Notes under the pieces: generated by a model
Seen by the model: the letters and a program-made list of their open reading frames with translations, nothing else
Databases searched by the model: none
Told to the model about the DNA's origin: nothing
Position numbers and translations under genes: made by a program
NCBI GenBank assembly: GCA_030427585.1
Contig: JAUIBW010000020.1
Coordinates: forward strand, 1-64,000
Direction of reading: 5' to 3'
Source of the DNA: Bacteroidia bacterium
GTDB lineage: Bacteria; Bacteroidota; Bacteroidia; Flavobacteriales; Flavobacteriaceae
DNA length: 64,000 nucleotides
Shown here: piece by piece, positions 56,447 to 64,000 of the stretch
Layout of the letters: every line of letters starts with the position of its first letter
Position numbering within the stretch: the first letter of the stretch is position 1

Positions 56447-57892
56447 TTACTCTTTTTTCATAAATTGTTCGTTAAATTCTTTGATTTTTAATGTGTTAAT
56501 CTCATGATGCGTTTTTCCAGCTCCATGTTGCAGATAAGCATTAAAGATATGACTTAAGTATAAGGGCGATTTAGCTTTGTCTTCACTAAAATTTTCTGAG
56601 TTATGGCAAACAAAGCAGTTAACTAGATTATTTACATTAATATCATGTACATCACTTTGGAAAGTCTGCGTATAGGTTTCCATGGTAAGGTTGGCGAGAT
56701 TTAAAGACCCTTTTGCAATAGACCCTTTTGTGGCATGAGATATGTTACCAGCTAATTTTTGGATGGTATCTGCTTGTTTTTGAGGGGATAATCCATCCGT
56801 GTCGATCCAGATTCCTCCGTTATAAAAATAGTTTTTCCATACATCTTTAAGTTTTGAAGCAACACAAGAATTAATATTTTTTATATTATCATAGTTTTCT
56901 GGCTCTTTCTGACTGGTTTCCATAAAACCGTTTCCCTGTGTTCTGGGAACTCCAAATTCGAAAAGTGTAAATGCTTTATTGGGTTCTTTGGGTTGTTTTG
57001 TAGTAGTATTCCATCTAATCCCATTAATAGAGGTGGTTTCCCCTTTGCCATAGATTAACTTTTCGTCGGCAGAAGATACTGTATTGGTATTCCAATCATA
57101 GTAGGGGGCCATATCATTATGCTCAAAAGTTGCCCAAATAAATTCTGGATGATTGATGACAACACCAACTACATGCATTCCTAATAAAGCAACATCTCTT
57201 TTAACATATGTACCATTTTCGTAGATAGCAGCTTTGGTTTGATAGTATGTCGAAAGCTTATCTGTTGGTATTGCACTGGTTTTTACCCACGAAACTTTTA
57301 ACTCTAAAGACCCTATAGGAAATGTTTCCGTATTATTACGAGGAATGGAGCCATCCAGGATAGCAGTTTTAAAATGATCGGCAGCAACTTTTAAGGTATC
57401 ATCTATATGAATAGAATAGTAGACAGTATCAGATTTACTTATACTTGAATTAAATTGAGAATTGCTTTTTAAAACTCCATCAGAACCCGCTTGTTCTATA
57501 TCCTTAAGCACTAAAGATAATCCCGATTGAGGTTCTACAGGAATCATTAAATCGCTAACTTGTATTAACTTATTTTCGAAAACAGTTGTTCCCTTATCTG
57601 GTTTGGTTAACCACAAGAATTTTTGCCAGGACCATTGCTGAAAAATACAATTCGTTGTATTTGTGGTGTCAAATGGACTTCCTTTACCTTCTTCAGGAGG
57701 AGGTGTTTGTGTGTGAGGAAACCATGTAGGTCCGCAATTACAATCATTACTTTTTTTCTTAGTTTTCTTGTAAGCAACCGGTTGTTGATCTGTCTTTTCC
57801 TTTTTATCTGTTTTACAAGAAATAACAATAACAAAAATTACAAGACAAGCCACTAATAAAGAACTAGCAAGGTTGGCAGATTTAGTTTTCAT
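56447..57892 (-). CDS. Cytochrome-like lipoprotein with single CxxCH
   Basis: 481 residues with lipobox VIVISC (Cys26) and an early NDCNCG cluster. VVGVVINHPEFIWATFEHND in the middle recurs in a family of uncharacterised bacterial proteins. Near the C-terminus, FVCHNSENF gives a CxxCH haem-attachment motif (Cys426-His430). A possible haem c electron carrier on the outer face, but no obvious axial Met was assigned. A hairpin (57900-57943) lies upstream of its start. Confidence 0.68.
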   Translation of the reverse strand: MKTKSANLASSLLVACLVIFVIVISCKTDKKEKTDQQPVAYKKTKKKSNDCNCGPTWFPHTQTPPPEEGKGSPFDTTNTTNCIFQQWSWQKFLWLTKPDKGTTVFENKLIQVSDLMIPVEPQSGLSLVLKDIEQAGSDGVLKSNSQFNSSISKSDTVYYSIHIDDTLKVAADHFKTAILDGSIPRNNTETFPIGSLELKVSWVKTSAIPTDKLSTYYQTKAAIYENGTYVKRDVALLGMHVVGVVINHPEFIWATFEHNDMAPYYDWNTNTVSSADEKLIYGKGETTSINGIRWNTTTKQPKEPNKAFTLFEFGVPRTQGNGFMETSQKEPENYDNIKNINSCVASKLKDVWKNYFYNGGIWIDTDGLSPQKQADTIQKLAGNISHATKGSIAKGSLNLANLTMETYTQTFQSDVHDINVNNLVNCFVCHNSENFSEDKAKSPLYLSHIFNAYLQHGAGKTHHEINTLKIKEFNEQFMKKE

Positions 57893-57899
57893 TTGTGTA

Positions 57900-57943
57900 A
57901 AAGATTAGTTAGTAATATGGTTATTATCTCAAATCTAATCTTT
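57900..57943 (-). promoter_or_regulatory. Hairpin upstream of the CxxCH lipoprotein gene
   Basis: AAAGATTAG (57900-57908) pairs with CTAATCTTT (57935-57943). On the minus strand it sits between the end of the beta-helix gene and the start of the CxxCH gene, followed by T residues. It could be a terminator/attenuator of the upstream gene; not certain. Confidence 0.35.
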
Positions 57944-58035
57944 ATTGTAATTGTTTCCTATAAGTAAAAATACGGTTTTCACCCTTTTTTTATATAACAG
58001 ATTGACCCACAAATGATGATGAATAATGTTGTAGA

Positions 58036-59592
58036 TCAATTTTCTTCTTCAAAGGCAGTACTCTCGTAAGCACCTATATCGGGAGCAGTGGTACTGCGAA
58101 GAGTTCCTAAAATATCGGTTCCCGAGGTAGGAGTAGAAGCTTTACCATTAGCTGCAGAATTTTCACCAATATTAAGGATGTTTTCAAATGGAGTTTTGAA
58201 ATCAGGTTCTTCATTTAAAATAATATTTTCATACAGCGTGGTATTCGTAAAATCGTATAAAGGGTTACCTGCAAACTGGTCACCAGAATCATTAAACCTA
58301 ATCAAACAGTTCTTGAAATTATAATTGAATGCCGTACCATCAATTTTACTAAATATTAATTCTAAATCCTGATTTCCGTAGAGAATACAATTTGTAAAAT
58401 TTGCTTCAAGTAAATCTGCAACAACAACATCGGTTTCATTTACTCGTAGATTATTATCAATCAATACCGTTGGAAGCTCTCTAAATCCAGTTCCGATACT
58501 AGAATAATTTGTAAATGTGCAGTGGTTAAAATTATAGGTTCCACCTAATGAACAATTAAGAGATACTTGCCCGGCATTATTAATTACCAGGTTTTCTCCC
58601 AGTACATTACCTGTTCGTGCCAGAAGCCCTACATTAGAACTATTATAGATTTGGGTATTTTTAATCGTAAGCGTCGGATCTACACTTCCGTCATTAGAGT
58701 CCATTAGTATTCCTACTGTTGCATTTTTTATGGTCGCATGATTTATAGAATGACCTGTACTTCCTGCAGTAAGCCAGATAGTTCCCCATTGTCCTGGGAT
58801 ATCACTAAAACTGGGTTCTAAACGATCACTTTCAAAAATTACTTCGTTTTCGAGAAGTTCTGGATCTGTACTTAATTCACCATTTACAATAAGGGTAGCA
58901 TCGTTTGCAGCTATAATCCCAGAATTAGCATGAAAATGTATTCTTGCACCTGCATCTATGGTAAGTGTTTTTCCACTAGGTATAGCAGCATATCCATAAA
59001 CGACATAAGGTTTTTCGTTGGTAAAGTTTAGTTGATCATCTTCGAGAAAGAAACCTTCAATTCTAATTTCATTATTTTCACTATCCAAACCAAGTAATAA
59101 CGTTTCTGTTTCGCCTGTCATGGCATCTCGAGAAGGGAATAAAAATACCGCATCTTTTATTAGAGTTACCAGATCAACATCTTGTTGATTTCCTCCTGTA
59201 TCAAATAATATTCGATCTGTATATAAAAACTCTACATCTGCAGTTTGATTATTGATATCTGTTGTTGTTTCTACAAAAACAAAAATACTATCCTTGGCTA
59301 AAACCTGAATATTCTCAAAGGATTTTCCAGGAATACCATCAACATTAAGCCTGTAGTTAGAATTTTCGCCCCGTTCTAGTGTGATTGTAGGAATAGTAAA
59401 ATCGTCACTGGTATGGTTATAAACTTTAAAACTATATGTGCTTGAACCTATATTGGTAAAAACGGTATCTAGAAATAAGGTGTCTGTCGAGAATTTTAAA
59501 TTTCCTATACTGGGATTTGACTCAAAATCATTACGGCAGGAGCTCCATAAAACTAATACAGTAAGCAAAAAAAGAGTTGATAAATATCGCAT
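58036..59592 (-). CDS. Right-handed beta-helix lipoprotein
   Basis: 518 residues with lipobox LWSSC (Cys19). N-terminal beta-sandwich (LDTVFTNIGSSTYSFKVYNHTSDD), then from about residue 200 repeated short strands of the parallel beta-helix type (GKTLTIDAGARIHFHANSG, TIKNATVGILMDSNDG, IKNTQIYNSSNVGLLAR, NNAGQVSLNCSLGGTYNF). C-terminal PDIGAYES is a motif of many secreted beta-helix proteins. Probably surface-exposed; carbohydrate binding is plausible but unproven. Confidence 0.8.
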   Translation of the reverse strand: MRYLSTLFLLTVLVLWSSCRNDFESNPSIGNLKFSTDTLFLDTVFTNIGSSTYSFKVYNHTSDDFTIPTITLERGENSNYRLNVDGIPGKSFENIQVLAKDSIFVFVETTTDINNQTADVEFLYTDRILFDTGGNQQDVDLVTLIKDAVFLFPSRDAMTGETETLLLGLDSENNEIRIEGFFLEDDQLNFTNEKPYVVYGYAAIPSGKTLTIDAGARIHFHANSGIIAANDATLIVNGELSTDPELLENEVIFESDRLEPSFSDIPGQWGTIWLTAGSTGHSINHATIKNATVGILMDSNDGSVDPTLTIKNTQIYNSSNVGLLARTGNVLGENLVINNAGQVSLNCSLGGTYNFNHCTFTNYSSIGTGFRELPTVLIDNNLRVNETDVVVADLLEANFTNCILYGNQDLELIFSKIDGTAFNYNFKNCLIRFNDSGDQFAGNPLYDFTNTTLYENIILNEEPDFKTPFENILNIGENSAANGKASTPTSGTDILGTLRSTTAPDIGAYESTAFEEEN

Positions 59593-59798
59593 AATTATAT
59601 CAAAGGGTCTTTAAGAGTAAAAAAAGTATCAAAGCTGCAAATTAGCAAAGATTTTTGTTTTTTGATGGCTTCATGATTCCATTCTTTCATTAATTCGTTC
59701 TTTACTATGAATTAAAGTATAACTTTTTGATTGCCCTAATATTGCTTTATAATAAAAATTTGACAAGATCAGTGCTTCTGTAAGAAGTAAAACATTTG

Positions 59799-59806
59799 TA
59801 CATTTG
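59799..59806 (+). promoter_or_regulatory. -7 element of lpdA
   Basis: TACATTTG, exact TAnnTTTG, 37 bases before the ATG at 59844. No good -33 at usual spacing. Confidence 0.4.
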
Positions 59807-59843
59807 TTGTTCATAATTAACACGCACAACATAATAATTTATT

Positions 59844-61250
59844 ATGAGTACATATGATGTAGCCGTAATTGGCTCTGGACCTGGTGGATATGTGGCCGCT
59901 ATTCGATGCGCACAACTGGGAATGAAAACCGCAATAATCGAAAAATATTCAACACTTGGAGGAACTTGTCTTAATGTAGGGTGTATCCCCAGTAAGGCAT
60001 TGTTAGATTCTTCTCACCACTATGAGCATGCTGTAAAGCATTTTTCAGATCATGGGATCGAAATTCCTGGTGATGTAAAGATCAATCTAGAAAAGATGAT
60101 TGCCCGTAAGCAAACTGTGGTAGATCAGACTTGTGACGGGGTTAGTTTTTTGATGAAAAAAAATAAGATAGATGTTTTTGAAGGTGTAGGATCATTTAAA
60201 GATGCTACACAGATAAATATTACAAAAACCGATGGGACTGTAGAAACAATCGAAGCTAAAAATACGATAATAGCTACTGGTTCTAAACCATCAACATTAC
60301 CATTTATCGAAATTGATAAAAAGAGAGTAATTACCTCTACAGAAGCACTCAAATTAAAAGAAGTACCAAAACATCTAATTATTATTGGGGGTGGAGTAAT
60401 TGGGCTAGAATTAGGACAAGTATATCGTCGTTTAGGAGCAGAAGTTTCTGTAGTAGAATATATGGATCGAATTATTCCTGGAATGGATAAATCACTATCT
60501 AGAGAATTACAGAAAGTAATGAAAAAACAGAAATCTAAAATATATACTTCTCACAAAGTAACAGGAGTATCAGTTTCTGGAGATGAAGTAACGGTAACTG
60601 CAGATGATAAAAAAGGAAATCCGGTAGAGTTAAAAGGAGATTACTGCTTGGTATCTGTTGGTCGTAGACCATATACCGATGGTTTAAACGCTGAGGCTGC
60701 AGGAGTAAAACTTAATGATAGAGGACAGGTTGAGGTTAATGACCATTTACAAACGAGCGCTTCTAATATTTATGCAATAGGTGATGTAATAAAAGGAGCG
60801 ATGTTAGCACATAAAGCCGAAGAAGAGGGAACTTTTGTGGCTGAGATTTTGGCAGGACAGAAACCACATATTGATTACAATCTGATCCCGGGAGTAGTAT
60901 ATACGTGGCCAGAAGTAGCTGCGGTGGGTAAAACGGAAGAAGAATTGAAAGAAGCTGGTGTCAAATATAAATCAGGACAATTTCCATTTAGAGCATTAGG
61001 TAGATCAAGAGCCAGTGGCGATTTAGATGGTTTTGTGAAAATCCTTGCCGATGAGGTTACAGATGAGGTATTAGGTGTTCATATGATAGGAGCAAGATGT
61101 GCAGATCTTATTGCTGAAGCAGTTACTGCAATGGAGTTTAGAGCATCTGCAGAGGATATTTCTCGTATGTCTCATGCTCATCCAACATTTACAGAAGCAG
61201 TAAAAGAAGCAGCATTAGCTGCCACAGATAATAGAGCGTTACATGTATAA
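59844..61250 (+). CDS. lpdA: Dihydrolipoyl dehydrogenase (E3)
   Basis: Reoxidises dihydrolipoamide in 2-oxo-acid dehydrogenase complexes, passing electrons to NAD+. 468 residues: FAD motif GSGPGGYVAAIRCAQLG, redox disulfide GGTCLNVGCIPSK, NAD motif IIGGGVIGLELGQVYRRLG, and the C-terminal His-Glu pair in AHPTFTEAVKEA. Canonical length. No E1/E2 genes adjacent. Confidence 0.97.
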   Translation: MSTYDVAVIGSGPGGYVAAIRCAQLGMKTAIIEKYSTLGGTCLNVGCIPSKALLDSSHHYEHAVKHFSDHGIEIPGDVKINLEKMIARKQTVVDQTCDGVSFLMKKNKIDVFEGVGSFKDATQINITKTDGTVETIEAKNTIIATGSKPSTLPFIEIDKKRVITSTEALKLKEVPKHLIIIGGGVIGLELGQVYRRLGAEVSVVEYMDRIIPGMDKSLSRELQKVMKKQKSKIYTSHKVTGVSVSGDEVTVTADDKKGNPVELKGDYCLVSVGRRPYTDGLNAEAAGVKLNDRGQVEVNDHLQTSASNIYAIGDVIKGAMLAHKAEEEGTFVAEILAGQKPHIDYNLIPGVVYTWPEVAAVGKTEEELKEAGVKYKSGQFPFRALGRSRASGDLDGFVKILADEVTDEVLGVHMIGARCADLIAEAVTAMEFRASAEDISRMSHAHPTFTEAVKEAALAATDNRALHV

Positions 61251-61257
61251 TTTGATT

Positions 61258-61290
61258 ACACCTTCAAGGTTTTTAAAACCTTGAAGGTGT
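61258..61290. terminator. Bidirectional terminator hairpin between lpdA and the LytR gene
   Basis: ACACCTTCAAGGTTTT (61258-61273) pairs perfectly with AAAACCTTGAAGGTGT (61275-61290), a 16-base stem with little loop. The convergent genes end on either side. No classical T tail; the inner TTTT/AAAA may unpair. Confidence 0.65.
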
Positions 61291-61294
61291 ATGA

Positions 61295-62005
61295 TTATAT
61301 CCCTTCTAGCCTCCCTAATACTTCTGCTTTGTAATTTCTACTAATAGGGATAGACTTTTTACCAACTACAATTTCTTCATTAGAAAAAGAATCTATCCTC
61401 GAAATGGCAATAATATAAGATCGATGGGTTCGTATAAAATATTGTTGTGGTAATTTGGATTCGATTGTACTTATTGTTTCTCTTGTGACAATAGTATTTG
61501 ATGAGCAATGGATTTTTACATAGTCGCTATAGCTTTCGACATAAATGATTTCAGAAAAATCGACTTTTTTCATTCTTCGATCAGATCGAACAAAAATAAA
61601 CTCATTCGAGCTCGTCTCGATAGTTTTTGATGCTTCGGTTTTATGATAAACTTCAAAATAATTATGTATGGCATTTAATAATCGTTCATAAGCAATAGGT
61701 TTTAATAAATAATCTACGGCATGAAGATCGAAACCATCGATGGCATACTCACGATAAGCGGTAGTAAATATAATTTTGATATCCTTATTAATAGACTTTG
61801 CAAAAGAAATTCCCGAAATTTCAGGCATATTGATATCTAGAAAAATAAGATCTACTTTTTGAGTATTAATACAATTAAACGCTTCCAGAGCATTACTACA
61901 TGTTGCTATAACCTCAATGCGATCAATTTTTGACAGGTGAGAAGAGATAATTTCTCTTGCCGTAGGTTCATCATCTACTATGATACAGGATATTTTGGTA
62001 CTCAT
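61295..62005 (-). CDS. LytTR-family response regulator
   Basis: 236 residues. Receiver domain with acidic VDDE (10-13), phosphoacceptor Asp57 in FLDINMP and KPI. LytTR DNA-binding domain from about 130 (VRSDRRMKKVDFSEIIYVESYSDYVKIHCSS, then QYFIRTHRSYIIAISRIDSF). Partner of the kinase with which it overlaps by 4 bases. Target unknown. Confidence 0.92.
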   Translation of the reverse strand: MSTKISCIIVDDEPTAREIISSHLSKIDRIEVIATCSNALEAFNCINTQKVDLIFLDINMPEISGISFAKSINKDIKIIFTTAYREYAIDGFDLHAVDYLLKPIAYERLLNAIHNYFEVYHKTEASKTIETSSNEFIFVRSDRRMKKVDFSEIIYVESYSDYVKIHCSSNTIVTRETISTIESKLPQQYFIRTHRSYIIAISRIDSFSNEEIVVGKKSIPISRNYKAEVLGRLEGI

Positions 62006-63072
62006 AGGTTTTTTGTTTTAGAAGTGTTTAGTTTTAACTCGACACTATGCCATTGTTCATCTTTAGAAATTAGTAACTCATGATTATCGGCGTATAATGA
62101 GGAAAGTCTTTTTTTGATGTTAGATAAACCAATACCATCAGGATCGTTTTCAGACGAACTATAAATCGAATTTTTTATACTAAAATGTACTACGTCATTT
62201 ATATGTGTTAGTTTCATATACACAGAGAGTTTTTTATTTCTTATTTGACCATGCTTAAAACTATTTTCTACAAACGGAATTAATAGCATAGGAGCAATGT
62301 GAATAGAATCGTTTACATTTTCAAAATTCATAGTTACATCTAGCGTATCATTAAATCGCATTTTTTCTAAGGTAACATAGTCTTTGATATGATCTAATTC
62401 TTGCTTTAACGATACCAGTGGCTTATCTACCTGATATAAAAGGTAATCTAATAAATTAGAAAGCCTCAGGATCATTTCTGGAGTTTCTTCAGACTTTTTT
62501 AGTGCAAATCCATACATCGTATTTAAGGTATTGAATAAAAAATGAGGATGAATTTGCATTTTGAGATAATGTAATTCTTGCTCTTTGAGCTTAAGTTGGG
62601 CTTCTAAAATTTTATGTTGTAACTCCTGATTAATAGTATTTGATTTATAATTATGCTTTACCAGGCTAAAAGCACTTACTAAAGCTACAATAATGTATAC
62701 AGCAATCATTACAGCCAGAAGACTTTTACTCATCGGAGCCATTCCTGCAGATTTAAATTTTGAAAGAAAGATCAATCCATAAAAAATAGAAATAATAATA
62801 AAATAAGCCGATAAGATAAAGGTATAAATGCTATACAAAATAAGAAGATTATATTTTTTTGGTAGTACATATTTTGGAATCAAATAGTAAATAACCACAT
62901 AAGTAGTACTGATGGTTACAGGCATTAAAAATGCCGAAAAAGAAAAAACATAATTAAAATTGGTGCTTTCATAACCAAAAAAATGAGTATAGAAAAATAA
63001 TACCCCTATCCAAAACACAACATGGAGTACTATTTGTATTGCTTTTTTTAGAATGAATTTTTTAGAAATCAT
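62002..63072 (-). CDS. LytS-type sensor histidine kinase
   Basis: 356 residues: four membrane helices in the first 140 residues, a coiled coil, then the his-kinase domain of the LytS type, with phosphoacceptor His177 in QIHPHFLFNTLN and ATP-binding MLLIPFVENSFKHG and GIGLSNIKKRL. It overlaps its regulator by 4 bases (ATGA-type). Confidence 0.92.
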   Translation of the reverse strand: MISKKFILKKAIQIVLHVVFWIGVLFFYTHFFGYESTNFNYVFSFSAFLMPVTISTTYVVIYYLIPKYVLPKKYNLLILYSIYTFILSAYFIIISIFYGLIFLSKFKSAGMAPMSKSLLAVMIAVYIIVALVSAFSLVKHNYKSNTINQELQHKILEAQLKLKEQELHYLKMQIHPHFLFNTLNTMYGFALKKSEETPEMILRLSNLLDYLLYQVDKPLVSLKQELDHIKDYVTLEKMRFNDTLDVTMNFENVNDSIHIAPMLLIPFVENSFKHGQIRNKKLSVYMKLTHINDVVHFSIKNSIYSSSENDPDGIGLSNIKKRLSSLYADNHELLISKDEQWHSVELKLNTSKTKNL

Positions 63073-63252
63073 AATAGATGTACAATATCTGTATTTTTTA
63101 TTTTTAAGATACTATTTTAAGCTGAATTACAGGATTAGAACCTTTTTTAACAGAATTCAACAAATTTTTGCAATAAACTGTTCTTATTATGTATAAAACA
63201 GGACTAATTTAGTAAGTGAACGAAAAAAAATAAGTCAAACCTAATTTAGCCT

Positions 63253-63260
63253 TAGTTTTG
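63253..63260 (+). promoter_or_regulatory. -7 element of the MotA/TolQ-like gene
   Basis: TAGTTTTG, exact TAnnTTTG, 26 bases before the ATG at 63287. No -33 match. Confidence 0.35.
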
Positions 63261-63286
63261 GATATCTTTAATCTAATCAATAGAAT

Positions 63287-63700
63287 ATGACGTCATTAGT
63301 GTTTATACAATCAAAACATTCTTTCTTTACTCATATTATTCACTTATTCTATGATGGAGGGGTGTTTTTTATGGGGCCTATATTAATACTATTTTTCATA
63401 GTACTATTTTTAATACTCAAAAATGTAATAGTACTTAAAAGAGAAAAACGACTTTCTAGAAAACATATTGGGTTAATCAATTCTATTGGTCTTATGACAT
63501 TGGTGTGGGGAGTATTAGGACAATTACTGGGGCTTGTAGATGCATTAGACAAGATTGGTATGCTTAATGATGCTTCTACAGCTATTTTGGCAACGGGACT
63601 TAAAATGTCTGCATTGCCAACCATATTTGGATGTTTTGTCTTTGTGGTTTCCAGAGGAGCGACTATTATTTTTACATGGATAACTAAAGAAGAAGGATAA
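63287..63700 (+). CDS. Short MotA/TolQ/ExbB-like proton-channel protein
   Basis: 137 residues with three membrane segments (about 28-50, 65-90, 105-128). The LINSIGLMTLVWGVLGQLLGLVDAL and ATGLKMSALPTIFGCFVFV stretches resemble the TM2-TM3 core of MotA/TolQ/ExbB proteins. It is shorter than ExbB (about 240) and MotA and lacks an obvious cytoplasmic loop. No ExbD/TolR partner is seen; the next gene is a secreted protein. Located after the divergent LytSR pair. Confidence 0.65.
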   Translation: MTSLVFIQSKHSFFTHIIHLFYDGGVFFMGPILILFFIVLFLILKNVIVLKREKRLSRKHIGLINSIGLMTLVWGVLGQLLGLVDALDKIGMLNDASTAILATGLKMSALPTIFGCFVFVVSRGATIIFTWITKEEG

Positions 63701-63930
63701 AATAAATTACAATCATTCATTCAAAAATAAAAAACGATACAGTACTATATATCCATTTCCAATTCTGGGTAGTGAAGCATTTTTAGAATACTACTACCTC
63801 ATTAAAACCAATAAATAGAAATATAAACCCCCGTTGATCTTAGCACATTTAAAATCAAGAAATACCTGATTTTGATATGCTATACAAGGCTCTTTATTGC
63901 CTAAATCAACAGAATTTAAAACTTAAAATC

Positions 63931-64000
63931 ATGATTAAAAAGATAATAATGATAGCTTTTTTAATAAGCTATAGTAACTATGCGCAAACGTTTAACAAAG
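63931..64000 (+). CDS. Secreted protein, 3' truncated by window edge
   Basis: Only the first 23 residues are seen. MIKKIIMIAFLISYSNYAQ is a signal peptide ending YAQ, typical of Bacteroidota secreted proteins. It follows the MotA/TolQ-like gene by 230 bases with no terminator between, so it may be its partner. No family can be assigned. Confidence 0.6.
   Translation, partial: MIKKIIMIAFLISYSNYAQTFNK

Overview
The window is a low-GC chromosomal segment from a marine-type member of the Flavobacteriaceae (Bacteroidota). The style resembles Aquimarina or a near relative, which is an inference. The basis is an SprB-like adhesin/PorP-SprF/OmpA trio with a type B C-terminal sorting domain, many lipoproteins with Bacteroidota-type lipoboxes, RprX/RprY and YtxJ homologues, group III truncated haemoglobin, the order bamD-rpoZ-coaBC-DUF4835-recN, almost no Shine-Dalgarno sequences, and promoter elements of the TAnnTTTG type. 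I see no phage, IS element, CRISPR array, tRNA or rRNA.

Layout. 1-8.3 kb: end of prmC, a LOG-family gene, ligA, a tandem family of YhhN-like membrane proteins (one good copy, one decayed copy, one divergent copy), then DUF6913-dapA-KirBac channel. 8.4-13.5 kb: bamD-rpoZ-coaBC-DUF4835-recN. 13.6-20 kb: a CAP-domain lipoprotein and, on the minus strand, the adhesin with its PorP/SprF and OmpA partners. 20.7-26.6 kb: fabI, then a plus-strand unit GT2-ybbR-coaE-rprX-rprY. 26.6-32.5 kb: minus-strand unit yggS, exonuclease/GIY-YIG fusion, DUF3857 transglutaminase, voltage-gated-type K+ channel with a zinc-ribbon tail, miaA. 32.8-41.4 kb: jacalin-like lipoprotein, DUF1015, M23 peptidase, hbd, Gfo/Idh oxidoreductase, pcm, a GldL-like membrane protein, smpB, small secreted proteins, a SixA-like phosphatase and an unannotated 41-residue membrane microprotein. 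41.4-42.6 kb: a TetR/thioesterase pair with two identical palindromic operators. 43.5-49.5 kb: clpB divergent from ytxJ, then trHb, a small membrane protein, Crp/Fnr and a large lipoprotein. 49.5-54 kb: a double-glycine-leader peptide precursor, fahA, glyA and a lipoprotein. 54-59.6 kb: AhpD-like protein, lspA, NTF2-like, GNAT, a CxxCH lipoprotein and a beta-helix lipoprotein. 59.8-64 kb: lpdA, a LytS/LytR two-component pair, a short MotA/TolQ-like protein, and the start of a secreted protein cut by the window edge.

Most of the window is core housekeeping. The parts most worth a second look are the RiPP-like precursor at 49.6 kb, the decayed YhhN paralogue at 4.3-4.9 kb, the paired TetR operators, the exonuclease/GIY-YIG fusion, the palindrome between clpB and ytxJ, and the 41-residue microprotein. 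I found no clear-cut undescribed multi-gene defence or secretion system.
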